From Gemmatimonadales bacterium (GTDB lineage Bacteria > Gemmatimonadota > Gemmatimonadetes > Gemmatimonadales > GWC2-71-9), in contig JACCSZ010000190.1 of NCBI GenBank assembly GCA_013812695.1, positions 20,718 through 84,717 on the forward strand: a stretch of DNA of 64,000 nucleotides. The letters are read 5' to 3'. A model generated the notes under the pieces. It was given only the letters and a program-made list of their open reading frames with translations, had not been told where the DNA came from and ran no database searches. The translations under genes were made by a program, and so were the position numbers. Below are positions 27,114-36,532 of the stretch, piece after piece (within the stretch, counting starts at the first letter, position 1; each line of letters opens with the position of its first letter).

Positions 27114-27722
27114 TCAGGGACGCTTGGCAATCACCTGATCGACCAGGCCGTACGACTTGGATTCCTCGGCATCGAGGAAATAGTCGCGCTCAGTGTCCAG
27201 CCTGATCTTCTCGATGGGCTGGCCCGTGCGCTCGGCAAGGATGCGATTCATCGTTTCCTTGGTCTTCAAAATTTCCTTCGCATGGATCTCGATGTCCGTC
27301 GCCTGTCCCTGCGCACCGCCCAGGACCTGGTGGATCATGACCTTGGAATTGGGCAGCGAGAACCGCTTGCCCTTGGCGCCCGCGGCCAGCAGGAACGCGC
27401 CCATGCTCGCCGCCATGCCCGTGCAAAGGGTCGACACGTCCGGCTTGATGAAGTTCATGGTGTCATAGATGGCCATGCCGGCGCTGACACTTCCGCCGGG
27501 CGAGTTGATGTAGAACGAGATGTCCTTGTCCGGGTTCTCGCTTTCGAGGAAGAGCAGCTGCGCCACCACCAGGTTGGCCGTCTGGTCGTTCACCGGGCCG
27601 ACCAGGAAAATCACGCGTTCGCGCAGCAGGCGCGAATAGATGTCGTAGGACCGCTCGCCGCGGCCGGATTGCTCGATGACGATCGGCACCATGCCAAGCG
27701 CCTGGGTTTCAAGTGAACTCAT
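27114..27722 (-). CDS. clpP: ATP-dependent Clp protease proteolytic subunit
   Basis: Serine protease chamber that degrades substrates delivered by ClpX. 202 residues from ATG 27722 (MSSLETQALGMVPIVIEQSG), the normal length; the frame upstream to 27812 is not conserved-looking. The catalytic Ser is in TGMAASMGAFLL, His in MIHQVLGGA, and Asp in LDTERDYFLD. SFYINSPGGSVSAGMAIYDT is the classical loop. GGAG lies upstream of the start. It follows tig on the same strand, the standard betaproteobacterial order. Confidence 0.97.
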   Translation of the reverse strand: MSSLETQALGMVPIVIEQSGRGERSYDIYSRLLRERVIFLVGPVNDQTANLVVAQLLFLESENPDKDISFYINSPGGSVSAGMAIYDTMNFIKPDVSTLCTGMAASMGAFLLAAGAKGKRFSLPNSKVMIHQVLGGAQGQATDIEIHAKEILKTKETMNRILAERTGQPIEKIRLDTERDYFLDAEESKSYGLVDQVIAKRP

Positions 27723-27872
27723 GGGGAAAACTCCGGGTTGCCTGTGCTGTACTTTATGCCAAAAGCAAATGGGGCTTGTGGCCGGGACTGCAAGTCCCTC
27801 CCAAAGCCCCACTTCAGTGACACGGCCTTTCAGGCCGCGTTTGCCCCTTGTCGATGCCGCGCTCTCACGCCG

Positions 27873-29189
27873 TTATCCCTGCTGGCCCATCAGATCGTCG
27901 AAGGAAACGGCCTTCTCGACGACCTTGGCCTGCTTCAGCACGAACTCCGTGACATTGTTCTCGATCACGATGGCTTCGACTTCGGCGAGGCGCTGCTTGT
28001 CGCCGTAGTACCAACGCACAACGTCAGCCGGCTTCTCGTAGCTCGCCGCCAACTCTTCCACGTGGCTCTTCACCTGCTCCGGCTTGGCATGCAGGTTGTT
28101 GCTGCGCACCAGTTCCGCGACCACGAGGCCAAGCCGAACTCGGCGCTCGGCCTGGGAACGGAACATGTCGTCGGGCACCGGAACCTTGTCGGCGTCCTTG
28201 ATGCCGCGCTGCTTCAGGTCCGCGCGCGCGCCTTCGATCATGCGATCTACCTCGGACTGCACACTCGACCTGGGCAGGTCCAGCTCGGCCTTGCCCACCA
28301 GCGCGTCCATGACGGACTGCTTGTTCCTGGCCAACAGGCGGAACTTGACTTCGCGCTCCAGGTTCTTGCGAATGTCGGCCCGCAGCCCATCCACGGTCGC
28401 GTCGGCGATCCCCAGCGATTTCGCCAGGGCCTCGTTCACTTCCGGCAGGTTGGCCGCTTCGATCTTCTTGACGGTGACCATGAAGTCGGCCTGCTTGCCC
28501 GCCACATCCTTGCCGTGGTAGTCGGCAGGAAACGCGAGGGGAAAGGTCTTGCTCTCGCCTGCTTTCATGCCGCGCACGGCTTCCTCGAACTCCTTGAGCA
28601 TCTGGCCTTCGCCGACCAGGAACTGGAAGTCGGAGGAAACGCCGCCCTGGAATGTCTCGCCGTCGATCTTGCCTTCGAAGTCGACCGTCACCCGGTCGCC
28701 ATCCTGGGCGGCGGCGTCCTGCGCACGCTGGGCGAAGGTGCGGCGCTGCTTGCGCAGGATATCGAGCGTCTTGTCGATCGCGGAATCGTTCACCTCGGCG
28801 CTGAGCTTCTCGACTTCAGCTGTGGAAAGATCGCCGATCTTGACCTCGGGGAACACCTCGAACACCGCGTCGAACGCGAGCTGCCCTTCCGGGGACTGCT
28901 CCTTCTCGGTGATCTTGGGCTGGCCGGCCACGCGAAGCTTGGCCTCGTTGGCGGCTTGGGCGAACGCCTCGCCCACCTTGTCGTTCATCACCTCGTAGTG
29001 AACCGAATAGCCGTAGCGCTGGGCCACAACCGTCATCGGAACCTTGCCGGGGCGAAAGCCGTCCATCTTCACGGTGCGCGCCAGGCGCTTCAGGCGGGAA
29101 TCGACTTCCGACTGGATGACGTTGACGGGCAACATCAGCGTCATCTTGCGTTCCAGCTTCTCAAGGGTTTCAACGGTCACGGCCATCAT
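27873..29189 (-). CDS. tig: Trigger factor
   Basis: Ribosome-bound chaperone and peptidyl-prolyl isomerase. 438 residues: ribosome-binding domain with the signature GFRPGKVPMTVVAQRYG near residue 45, FKBP-like PPIase domain (about 160-250; DRVTVDFEGKIDGETFQGG), then the alpha-helical C-terminal substrate domain. Two consecutive Met codons (29189 and 29186) are possible starts. Followed by clpP, preceded by a tRNA-Leu gene. The 140-base gap to clpP contains a short CGGCCT/AGGCCG hairpin but no clear T-tract. Confidence 0.97.
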   Translation of the reverse strand: MMAVTVETLEKLERKMTLMLPVNVIQSEVDSRLKRLARTVKMDGFRPGKVPMTVVAQRYGYSVHYEVMNDKVGEAFAQAANEAKLRVAGQPKITEKEQSPEGQLAFDAVFEVFPEVKIGDLSTAEVEKLSAEVNDSAIDKTLDILRKQRRTFAQRAQDAAAQDGDRVTVDFEGKIDGETFQGGVSSDFQFLVGEGQMLKEFEEAVRGMKAGESKTFPLAFPADYHGKDVAGKQADFMVTVKKIEAANLPEVNEALAKSLGIADATVDGLRADIRKNLEREVKFRLLARNKQSVMDALVGKAELDLPRSSVQSEVDRMIEGARADLKQRGIKDADKVPVPDDMFRSQAERRVRLGLVVAELVRSNNLHAKPEQVKSHVEELAASYEKPADVVRWYYGDKQRLAEVEAIVIENNVTEFVLKQAKVVEKAVSFDDLMGQQG

Positions 29190-29218
29190 TGCTCTCTTTT
29201 TTTGCAGTAAAGGTGTTC

Positions 29219-29305
29219 TGGTGCGCGGGGGGGGACTCGAACCCCCACACCATTGCTGGCGTCAGGACCTAAACCTGGTGCGTCTACCAATTTCGCCACC
29301 CGCGC
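29219..29305 (-). tRNA. tRNA-Leu (UAG anticodon)
   Basis: Minus-strand cloverleaf of 87 bases including the encoded CCA. Acceptor GCGCGGG pairs with CCCGCGC, discriminator A. The D-arm has GGCGAAATTGGTAGACGC, the anticodon loop is TTTAGGT giving UAG, there is a long variable arm as in class II tRNAs, and the T-arm reads GGGGGTTCGAGTCCCCC. It lies about 30 bases upstream of tig. Confidence 0.97.
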
Positions 29306-29374
29306 TTAAGCTCAAAGTCAAAGCGGGCGGCCGGATAACCCGACCGCCCGCCCTAATTCGGTCAACCCGGTATT

Positions 29375-32300
29375 TTAGACGGGAACGGGCGACGCACCCG
29401 CCAGGGAGGGCTCGGCGGGCGGGGCGTCCTCCCGCTTGACCCTGAACCAGGCGGCATACATTGCCGGCAAGGCCAGCAGCGTCAGCACCGTAGCGACGAT
29501 CAGCCCGCCCATGATCGCCACGGCCATGGGGCCCCAGAAAACCGATCGCGACAGCGGGATCATGGCCAGCACGGCGGCTGCCGCCGTGAGCACGATCGGC
29601 CGCAGCCGGCGCACGGCGGATTCGACGATCGCGTCCCAGGCGGGCACGCCCCGGGCGCGATCCTGCTCGATCTGGTCGATGAGGATCACCGAATTGCGCT
29701 GGATCATGCCCATGAGCGCGATCACCCCCAGCAAGGCGACGAATCCGAATGGCCGTCCCAGCAGCAGCAAGGCGCCCGCCACACCGGCGATGCCCAGCGG
29801 TCCGGTGATGAACACCAGCATGGCGCGGCTGAAGCTGTGCAACTGCAGCATAAGGAGCGTGAAGGTGATGAACAGCATGATGGGCACGCCCGCCGAGATG
29901 GACGATGTTCCCTTGGAGCTCTCCTCCACCGCGCCGGCCACCTGGATCTGGTAGCCCAGCGGCCACTTCTTCTCCAGCGCCTTCAGCTGCGGCAACAACT
30001 CGTCGGTCACCGTGGCGCCCTGCATTCCCTCGACCATGTCGCCTTGCACGGTGATCGCATAGTCGCGGTTCTCGCGCCACATCACGCCCGGCTCCCAGCT
30101 GAACACCGGCTTTGCGATCTGCGTGAGCGGAATGGATTTGCCCGAAGCCGTCGGCAGGTAGGCGTTGCCGAGGTCGGTGATGGCGTTGCGCTCGTCCAGC
30201 GGCTGGCGCAGCACGATGTCGATCAATTTGTCGCCTTCGCGGTACTGGCCCACGTTGGTGCCCGACAGGATGGTCTTGGCGGCCTGGGCGATGGACTGGC
30301 TGGTCACGCCCAGCGCGCGGGCCTTGGACTGGTCCACCTCCAGGCGCAGCACCTTGACCGACTCGTTCCAGTTGTCGTTCACGCCTCGCGTGTTCGGGCT
30401 GGCGCGCATGACCGCCTTGACCTCGTCGGCGCGCTCGCGCAGTCCGATGGGGTCGGGACCGACCACGCGGAACTGCACCGGGTACGGGATCGGCGGGCCG
30501 TTGGGCAGCAGCTTGACGCGTCCGCGCACTTCCGGAAATTCCTGCGCAAGGAGGGCGGGAAGTTTCACTCGCAGCGTTTCGCGCACTTTCAAATCCACGG
30601 GCAGCACAATGAACTGGGAAACATTGGTCTGGGGAAAAACCTGGTCGAGCGGCAGGTAGAAACGCGGCACGCCCGAACCCACCCAGGTGCTCACGGAGGT
30701 CACGCCCGCTTCGCCGCGCAGGCGCTGTTCCACCCGCTTGGTGACCTCTTCGTTGGCGGCGAACGAGGTCCCTTCCGGGAACCAGACGTCCACCATGATC
30801 TCGGGCCGGCTGGAATCCGGGAAGAACTGCTGCTGCACCTTGCCCATGCCGACGATGCCCAGCGCGAACGTAAGCACCGTGGCGCCGATGGTGATCCAGC
30901 GATGTTCCACGCACCAATCGACGGTGCGCCGGAACGTGCGGTAGAACGGCGTGTCGAAATGCTCGTGATGGTCGGGCTCCGCCGGGGTGGGTCCAACCGT
31001 GGAAGGACGCGAGGCTTTGGCCTCGCGTTTATCCGTCAACAATATCGTGCCAAGGTACGGGACGAAATACACCGACACCAGCCAGCTCAACACCAAAGCG
31101 ATCACGGTGACCGCGAAGATGGCGAACGTGTACTCGCCCACCGTGGACTTTGCCATGCCGATCGGCAGGAATCCCGCGGCCGTGATCAGCGTGCCCGTGA
31201 GCATCGGCATGGCGGTGATCTCGTAGGCGAACGTCGCGGCGCGCACCTTGTCATAGCCCTCCTCCATCTTGCGCACCATCATCTCCACGGCAATGATCGC
31301 GTCATCGACCAGCAGGCCCAGCGCGATGATGAGCGAGCCCAGCGAGATCTTGTGCAGGCCGATGCCCCAGTAGTCCATCGCCAGGAAAGTCACCGCCAGC
31401 ACCAGCGGTATCGTGATGCCCACGACCAGGCCCGGCCGCATATCCACGTAGTAGCGCTTCCACAGCGGCAGCATGGCCGCGTCGGGGCGCTTGTGCAGCC
31501 CCAGGGCGATGAAGCTCACCGCCAGCACGATGAGCACGGCTTCGATCAGCGTACGGACAAATTCGTTGACGGAGTTGGCCACGGCGCGGGGCTGGTCCTG
31601 GATCTGCACCAGCTTGATGCCGGCCGGAAGCCCGTCCTCGATCCGGTTAAACGTCGTCTTGAGCGATTGTCCGAGGCGGATGATGTCGCCGCCCTTGGCC
31701 ATGGAAACGCCCAGGGCGATGACTTCCTTGCCCTGGTGACGCACCTTGACCGCCGGCGGATCGGCGTAGCCGCGCTTGATCTCCGCGATGTCCCCCAGGC
31801 GCAACTGGTTGCCCGAGGACCCGCGTATCGGCATTGCGCGCAGTTCCTCCACGGCCTCGAACTGGCCGCCGACCCGAACCTGGACCACGTCCAGCGGCGT
31901 CTGCACGGCTCCTGCGGACTCCACCGCATTCTGCTGGCTCAACTGCTGCAATACCTGCGTCAAATCCAGCCCGAGCTGCGCCAGGCGTTTCTGCGAGATC
32001 TCGACGTAGAGCTTCTCGTCCTGGACGCCGAACAGTTCGACCTTGGCAACATCCTGCACACGCAGCAGCTGCTGGCGCACATCGTCGGCGAAGGCCTTGA
32101 GTTCCGCGTAGTTGAATCCGTCCGACTCCAGCGCGTAGATCACGCCATAAACGTCGCCGAAATCGTCATTGAAGAAAGGCCCCTGGATGCCGCCGGGCAG
32201 CTGGAACCGCATGTCGCCGATCTTCTTGCGCACCGTGTACCAGACATTGGCCACGTCGCCGGGCTTGGACGAATCCTTGATCTGGAAAATGATCTGCGAT

Positions 32301-32590
32301 TCGCCCGGCTTGGAGTAGCTGCGTATCTTGTCGGCATAAGGCGCCTCCTGCAGCGCCCGCTCGATCTTGTCGGTGACCTGCTCGGCGACCTGCTGCGCCG
32401 TCGCGCCCGGCCAGTAGGTGCGAACCACCATGGCGCGGAAGGTGAAAGGCGGGTCCTCGTCCTGGCCAAGCTGGAAGTACGAAGCGAAGCCCAGCAGCAT
32501 CAGCACCACCATCAGGTAGCGCGTGAGCGCCGGGTGATCGAGCGCCCATCTGGAGAGGTTGAAACCTTCTTTGGGTTGTGCCTGCGTCAT
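29375..32590 (-). CDS. RND efflux transporter permease
   Basis: Inner-membrane proton-driven drug or solvent exporter of the AcrB/MexB superfamily. 1071 residues, with a first transmembrane helix around residues 24-40, two large periplasmic loops and two six-helix bundles. The proton-relay Asp pair is visible in GLLVDDAIIAVEMM. TYWPGATAQQVAEQVTDKIE is the typical porter-domain opening. It is seven bases downstream of the membrane-fusion protein gene and probably in its operon. No outer-membrane TolC-like partner is adjacent. Substrate unknown. Confidence 0.93.
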   Translation of the reverse strand: MTQAQPKEGFNLSRWALDHPALTRYLMVVLMLLGFASYFQLGQDEDPPFTFRAMVVRTYWPGATAQQVAEQVTDKIERALQEAPYADKIRSYSKPGESQIIFQIKDSSKPGDVANVWYTVRKKIGDMRFQLPGGIQGPFFNDDFGDVYGVIYALESDGFNYAELKAFADDVRQQLLRVQDVAKVELFGVQDEKLYVEISQKRLAQLGLDLTQVLQQLSQQNAVESAGAVQTPLDVVQVRVGGQFEAVEELRAMPIRGSSGNQLRLGDIAEIKRGYADPPAVKVRHQGKEVIALGVSMAKGGDIIRLGQSLKTTFNRIEDGLPAGIKLVQIQDQPRAVANSVNEFVRTLIEAVLIVLAVSFIALGLHKRPDAAMLPLWKRYYVDMRPGLVVGITIPLVLAVTFLAMDYWGIGLHKISLGSLIIALGLLVDDAIIAVEMMVRKMEEGYDKVRAATFAYEITAMPMLTGTLITAAGFLPIGMAKSTVGEYTFAIFAVTVIALVLSWLVSVYFVPYLGTILLTDKREAKASRPSTVGPTPAEPDHHEHFDTPFYRTFRRTVDWCVEHRWITIGATVLTFALGIVGMGKVQQQFFPDSSRPEIMVDVWFPEGTSFAANEEVTKRVEQRLRGEAGVTSVSTWVGSGVPRFYLPLDQVFPQTNVSQFIVLPVDLKVRETLRVKLPALLAQEFPEVRGRVKLLPNGPPIPYPVQFRVVGPDPIGLRERADEVKAVMRASPNTRGVNDNWNESVKVLRLEVDQSKARALGVTSQSIAQAAKTILSGTNVGQYREGDKLIDIVLRQPLDERNAITDLGNAYLPTASGKSIPLTQIAKPVFSWEPGVMWRENRDYAITVQGDMVEGMQGATVTDELLPQLKALEKKWPLGYQIQVAGAVEESSKGTSSISAGVPIMLFITFTLLMLQLHSFSRAMLVFITGPLGIAGVAGALLLLGRPFGFVALLGVIALMGMIQRNSVILIDQIEQDRARGVPAWDAIVESAVRRLRPIVLTAAAAVLAMIPLSRSVFWGPMAVAIMGGLIVATVLTLLALPAMYAAWFRVKREDAPPAEPSLAGASPVPV

Positions 32591-32597
32591 GTCCGGC

Positions 32598-33749
32598 TCA
32601 CTTCGCGGCGGGCTGCGCCGCGGGCGCCTGGGCGACCGCGTGGGTTGCAGCCACCTTGGCCTGGTAGATCACGACTTTCTGGCCGGCGGAGAGCACGTGC
32701 ACCCCGGCCGACACCACCAGCATGCCGGGCTGAAGCCCCGACGAGATCACGGCCTCGTTGCCGTCCGCGGTGGCAATCTGAACCGGCTGGGACTGGAGTG
32801 TCATCGAGGCCTTGTCCAGCACCCAGACCGCCGTGCCCGCCCCTTCCTTGCGTAACGCGCTGGTGGGCAGCTTGATGACGGGCGTGCCGGCATGGCTCAA
32901 TGCCTGCGGCGACACGTAAGCCGTCGCTCCGAGCGCCGGCATTGCGGATGCATCCAGGGACACTTTGACCGGGTAGGTCCGCGTCGCGGGGTCGGCGCTG
33001 GCGGCGACTTCACGCACCTTCCCGGCGAGGGCCGTGCCGTCGGACCAGATGCGCACCGCCACTGCGGAACCCGGCTTGATCGCCGCCACCTTGTCCTCCG
33101 GCACCGAGAACACGACGTCGCGCGCGCCATCCTGTGCGATCCGCACGACGGGCGTCCCGGCGCTGACGACTTGCCCCGGCTCGGCCTCGACCGCGGTGAC
33201 CACACCGGAAACGTCGGCAACAAGATGGGTATAGCCCGCCTGATTGCCCTGCGAGGCGAGCTGCGCCCTGGCCTGGTCGACCTGCGCCTGGGCTGCCTTG
33301 AGATTGGTTTCGCGGCGTTCAAGTTCGGCGCCGCTGATGAAGTTCTGGTCCTTGAGGGCGGCGAACCGCTTGAAATCCGCGGCAGCCAGGTCGCGGTTGG
33401 TGCTGGCCGCGGCCACCTGCGCCCGAGCCGCGTCCGCGGCCAGCTGGTAATCGCGGGGATCGAGCTGGGCCAGCACCTGGCCGGCTTTCACCTGCTGGCC
33501 GAGTTCGGCCTGGCGCTTCACGATCTTGCCGGCCACCCTGAAACCCAGCCGGGATTCCACCCGCGGGCGGACCTCACCCGCGAACTCATAGCCCGACTTG
33601 ATGGTTTCGACCCCGACAGCCATCACCTTGACCGAGCGCACCGGCTCTTGGGGCACTTCGCTTTTGGAGCACGCCACCATCATCAGCGAAGCAGCAAGAG
33701 CAAGCGGGAGCAAGGCGCGCGAATGGCGAACTGAAAGCACTGAAGTCAT
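32598..33749 (-). CDS. RND efflux periplasmic adaptor (membrane fusion protein)
   Basis: HlyD/AcrA-type adaptor linking the RND pump to an outer-membrane channel. 383 residues. The N-terminal lipobox LMMVACSKSE predicts a lipoprotein. Then come GFRVAGKIVKRQAELGQQV (lipoyl half-motif), a coiled-coil hairpin (about residues 100-170, Ala/Gln-rich), the second lipoyl half AGYTHLVADVSGVVTAVEA, and the beta-barrel domain. ATG 33749 is the start. A promoter overlapping a palindrome lies 40-85 bases upstream. Confidence 0.92.
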   Translation of the reverse strand: MTSVLSVRHSRALLPLALAASLMMVACSKSEVPQEPVRSVKVMAVGVETIKSGYEFAGEVRPRVESRLGFRVAGKIVKRQAELGQQVKAGQVLAQLDPRDYQLAADAARAQVAAASTNRDLAAADFKRFAALKDQNFISGAELERRETNLKAAQAQVDQARAQLASQGNQAGYTHLVADVSGVVTAVEAEPGQVVSAGTPVVRIAQDGARDVVFSVPEDKVAAIKPGSAVAVRIWSDGTALAGKVREVAASADPATRTYPVKVSLDASAMPALGATAYVSPQALSHAGTPVIKLPTSALRKEGAGTAVWVLDKASMTLQSQPVQIATADGNEAVISSGLQPGMLVVSAGVHVLSAGQKVVIYQAKVAATHAVAQAPAAQPAAK

Positions 33750-33788
33750 GACAAACCTAAGCTAAAAGTAACTAACTACAATCACTAA

Positions 33789-33833
33789 TGACTGACCGGT
33801 TAGTAATCTAGGATAATTGCCTAGGCTTGTCAA
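33789..33833 (-). promoter_or_regulatory. Efflux operon promoter with overlapping TetR-like operator
   Basis: Minus strand: perfect -35 TTGACA (33828-33833), 17-base spacer, -10-like TAGATT (33805-33810). A near-palindrome TGACTGACCGGTTAGTAA (33789-33806, centred on ACCGGT) overlaps the edge of the -10 and looks like a TetR/AcrR-family operator. No tetR gene is adjacent, so the regulator would be encoded elsewhere. Confidence 0.55.
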
Positions 33834-33856
33834 GCGACAATCCGCAGGCCAACGAC

Positions 33857-34879
33857 ATGCTTGCCACCCCCCGATCCGCCCCCGAGATGCTGGCGCTGCT
33901 GCGCGGCGTGTCGCGTTCCTTCTATCTTTCCATCCGCTTGTTGCCGGCGCCTTTGCGGCGCCCGATCGCGGTGGCGTACCTGCTTGCGCGCGCGGCGGAC
34001 ACGCTCGCGGACACCGGGGACCTGCCTGCGGGCGAGCGGCAAGCCGTGCTCCAGAAATGGGCCAGCGCAGTGGCGGGCGGCGCCGGCGCGTCGGCTGCCT
34101 CTGAACTGGCCGCCATGTTCGCGCCACTGCAACACGACGACGCGGAGCGCAAGCTCATCATGGCACTGCCGCTGTGCCTGTCCTGGCTCGACGAGCTGGC
34201 CGCGCCGGACCGCGACGATGTCCGCGCGGTCCTTCACCACATCACGGACGGCCAGGCACTGGACATCGAGCGCTTCACGAGCGGTAAAACACCCAGCGCG
34301 CTGGAATCGGCCGCGCAACTGCACGAATACACCTACCTCGTCGCGGGCTGCGTGGGCGAATTCTGGACGGATCTGTGCGCACGTCACGTTCCCGGTTTTG
34401 CGAGGCTGCCGCTGCGGCAGATGCGTGAACTGGGGCGGGGATTCGGCGTGGCGCTGCAACTGGTCAATATCCTGCGCGATGCCGGTCCGGACCTGGCCGC
34501 CGGGCGGTGCTACTTTCCCGCCGGCGAACTGGCGGCCGCGGGCCTCGCGCCGGAAGACATATTGCGCGAACCCGCTCGCTTCGAAGCCGTCTGGCACCGG
34601 TGGCAAGTGCAAGCCGGGCAAGGCCTGGAGCTGGGCATGCGCTACGCCGATGCGGTGAACAACCGGCGCGTGCGCGCGGCCTGCGCCATTCCCGCCTTGC
34701 TGGCTGCCCGCACGCTGGCGCTGATGCGGGCTGCGGGTTCGGCGCGGCTGCAGCACAAGGTGAAAGTGCCTCGCCACGAAGTTCGCGCCATCCTGGCGCG
34801 CCTGGCCGTGACACTCGCGGGCCGAGCCCCGCTGCAGTCGTCGTTTGCCCGCCTGCGATGGGACAATCCCGGCCCATGA
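33857..34879 (+). CDS. Squalene/phytoene synthase family protein, HpnC-like
   Basis: 340 residues of the trans-isoprenyl diphosphate synthase (head-to-head) fold. First Asp-rich motif in ARAADTLADTG, second in LVNILRDAGPDLAAGR, and RSFYLSIRLLP near the N-terminus. Members condense or rearrange farnesyl diphosphate; when paired with HpnD, HpnC converts hydroxysqualene precursors in hopanoid synthesis. Here it is directly upstream of an HpnD-like gene, overlapping it by four bases. The FTSGKTPSALESAAQLHEYTY segment is closer to the squalene synthase side than to phytoene synthase. ATG 33857 chosen over the upstream TTG 33827. Exact reaction is uncertain. Confidence 0.78.
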   Translation: MLATPRSAPEMLALLRGVSRSFYLSIRLLPAPLRRPIAVAYLLARAADTLADTGDLPAGERQAVLQKWASAVAGGAGASAASELAAMFAPLQHDDAERKLIMALPLCLSWLDELAAPDRDDVRAVLHHITDGQALDIERFTSGKTPSALESAAQLHEYTYLVAGCVGEFWTDLCARHVPGFARLPLRQMRELGRGFGVALQLVNILRDAGPDLAAGRCYFPAGELAAAGLAPEDILREPARFEAVWHRWQVQAGQGLELGMRYADAVNNRRVRAACAIPALLAARTLALMRAAGSARLQHKVKVPRHEVRAILARLAVTLAGRAPLQSSFARLRWDNPGP

Positions 34880-35715
34880 CACCGCAAGAGTACGTGCAGG
34901 AGAAAGCCGCTGCCTCGGGGAGCAGCTTCTATTACGCCTTTCTGTTCCTGCCCAAGCCGCGCCGCGCCGCCATCACCGCCTTCTATGCGTTCTGCCGCGA
35001 GGTCGACGACGTCGTGGACGAAGTCAGCGACCCTTCGATTGCCCGGACGAAGCTGGCGTGGTGGCGGGCCGAAGTCGCCAAGTCGTTCCGTGGCGAGCCC
35101 AGCCACCCCGTCATGAAGGCCCTGATGCCCTGCGCAGCCGGCTTCGGCATCGAAGAGCGCCAGTTGCATGCGGTGATCGAAGGCTGCCAGATGGACCTGG
35201 AGCAGACCCGCTACCTGGACTTCCCCGGCCTGGAGCGTTACTGTCATCTGGTCGCGGGTGTGGTGGGCGAAGTCGCGGCGCGCATCTTCGGGCAATGCGA
35301 CTGCGCGACCACGGGCTACGCGCACAAGCTGGGCCTGGCCTTCCAGCTCACCAACATCATCCGGGACGTCGGCGACGACGCCCTGCGCGGGCGCATCTAC
35401 ATCCCCGTGAACGAGCTCCAGCAGTTCGACGTCAAGGCGCACGAGATCCTCAATCGCAAGTATTCCGATCGATTCCTCGCGCTCATGACGTTCCAGGCCG
35501 AGCGCACGCAGCGCCTGTACGACGAGGCCCTGGCCTTGCTGCCCGCCGCCGACCGGCGCAGCCAGAAGCCGGGTTTGATGATGGCCAGCATCTACCGCAC
35601 CTTGCTGCGCGAGATCCAGGGCGATGGCTTCCAGGTGCTGCACCAGCGCGTGAGCCTCACGCCGCTTAGAAAGTTCTGGCTGGCGTGGAAGGTGCAGGCC
35701 TTGGGCAGGCTGTAG
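34876..35715 (+). CDS. hpnD: Presqualene diphosphate synthase
   Basis: 279 residues of the squalene/phytoene synthase family, expected to condense two farnesyl diphosphates into presqualene diphosphate. Asp-rich motifs: AFCREVDDVVDEV (first) and FQLTNIIRDVGDDALRGR (second). SSFYYAFLFLPKPRRAAITA at the N-terminus is typical of HpnD. The start overlaps the stop of the preceding homologue (ATGA). hpnE, which commonly follows, is not here; the next gene is on the opposite strand. Confidence 0.85.
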   Translation: MTPQEYVQEKAAASGSSFYYAFLFLPKPRRAAITAFYAFCREVDDVVDEVSDPSIARTKLAWWRAEVAKSFRGEPSHPVMKALMPCAAGFGIEERQLHAVIEGCQMDLEQTRYLDFPGLERYCHLVAGVVGEVAARIFGQCDCATTGYAHKLGLAFQLTNIIRDVGDDALRGRIYIPVNELQQFDVKAHEILNRKYSDRFLALMTFQAERTQRLYDEALALLPAADRRSQKPGLMMASIYRTLLREIQGDGFQVLHQRVSLTPLRKFWLAWKVQALGRL

Positions 35716-35794
35716 GCCTGCGCGGACAGACCTTTGCAGAGACACGGTGGCTCTCTACCGGTTGAGCCGCGACGCGAGGACTGTCCGGCGAAAA

Positions 35795-36496
35795 TCAGGC
35801 GCTACGAAACAGCTCACACAGTTGCGTGAGGTCGGTGACCGTCACATGCGGCTTCGCCTCATGGGGCCACAAATGGTCCGCGCGGTTGAGCCATGCGGCC
35901 TGCATGCCTGCGTTCAAGGCCCCCAGTACATCCAGCGTCGCGTCATCGCCCACGTGCAGCACGTCGGCAGGCGTCACACCGACTGCGCCGGCGGCCGCGT
36001 GGAAGATGCGCGAATCGGGCTTGCCTGCCCCGAACTCGCGCGCCGATATGGCGGCGCGGAAATAAGAAGCCAGGCCGACCCGCTCCAGGTCGGCGTTCCC
36101 ATTGGACAAGCTGACCAGCGGAAAGCGCGCCGACAGAAACTCGAGTGACGGCCGGGCGTCGTCGAACAAGGTTACACGCTGGCGTTCGGCGAAGAAAACT
36201 TCGAAGGCCTGGTCCGCCAGCAGCGGATTCTCACCGGCGCGATAAAGCGCCAGGCGGATCGACTCACGGCGCAGGGCGCTCAAATCGTGCTTCAGCTCGG
36301 GCCGGTTGGCCGCCATGTGATCGCGAATCTCCCGCAGCGCCGACGGGCTCGAGAAAAGCGCGGCGGCCATGGGCGCATGCACCCCCATCCACTCGTGCAG
36401 CACCTTTTCAGCTCTTTCGATGATCGGCCAGATGGGCCACAGCGTGTCGTCAAGGTCGAGCGAGATGGCCTTGACTCTCGGTATATCCAGCATCAT
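35795..36496 (-). CDS. HAD-family hydrolase
   Basis: 233 residues of the haloacid dehalogenase superfamily, a cytoplasmic phosphatase-like fold. Motif I is SLDLDDTLWPIW (nucleophile and general-acid Asp), motif II SLSNGN, the Lys of motif III in GAGKPDSRIF, and motif IV DVLHVGDDATLDVLGA. A helical cap (about residues 25-100) places it with the type C1 group that includes phosphoglycolate phosphatase-like and pyrimidine-nucleotidase-like enzymes. Start at ATG 36496 or 36493. Divergent from hemH across 36 bases, so they may share a promoter region. Substrate unknown. Confidence 0.85.
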   Translation of the reverse strand: MMLDIPRVKAISLDLDDTLWPIWPIIERAEKVLHEWMGVHAPMAAALFSSPSALREIRDHMAANRPELKHDLSALRRESIRLALYRAGENPLLADQAFEVFFAERQRVTLFDDARPSLEFLSARFPLVSLSNGNADLERVGLASYFRAAISAREFGAGKPDSRIFHAAAGAVGVTPADVLHVGDDATLDVLGALNAGMQAAWLNRADHLWPHEAKPHVTVTDLTQLCELFRSA

Positions 36497-36532
36497 GAGC
36501 GAACGTGGGGGTCCATTCAGTGAGAATACCTC

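Noticed and set aside
29837..32875. Open frame of about 1,010 codons opposite the RND permease
   Set aside because: Composition is that of an antisense shadow (His/Arg/Gln-rich), and the RND protein on the other strand is unmistakable.
35740..35780. Possible tRNA: minus strand reads GCTCAACCGGTAGAG
   Set aside because: Only the D-arm resembles a tRNA; there is no anticodon arm, T-arm or acceptor pairing around it.
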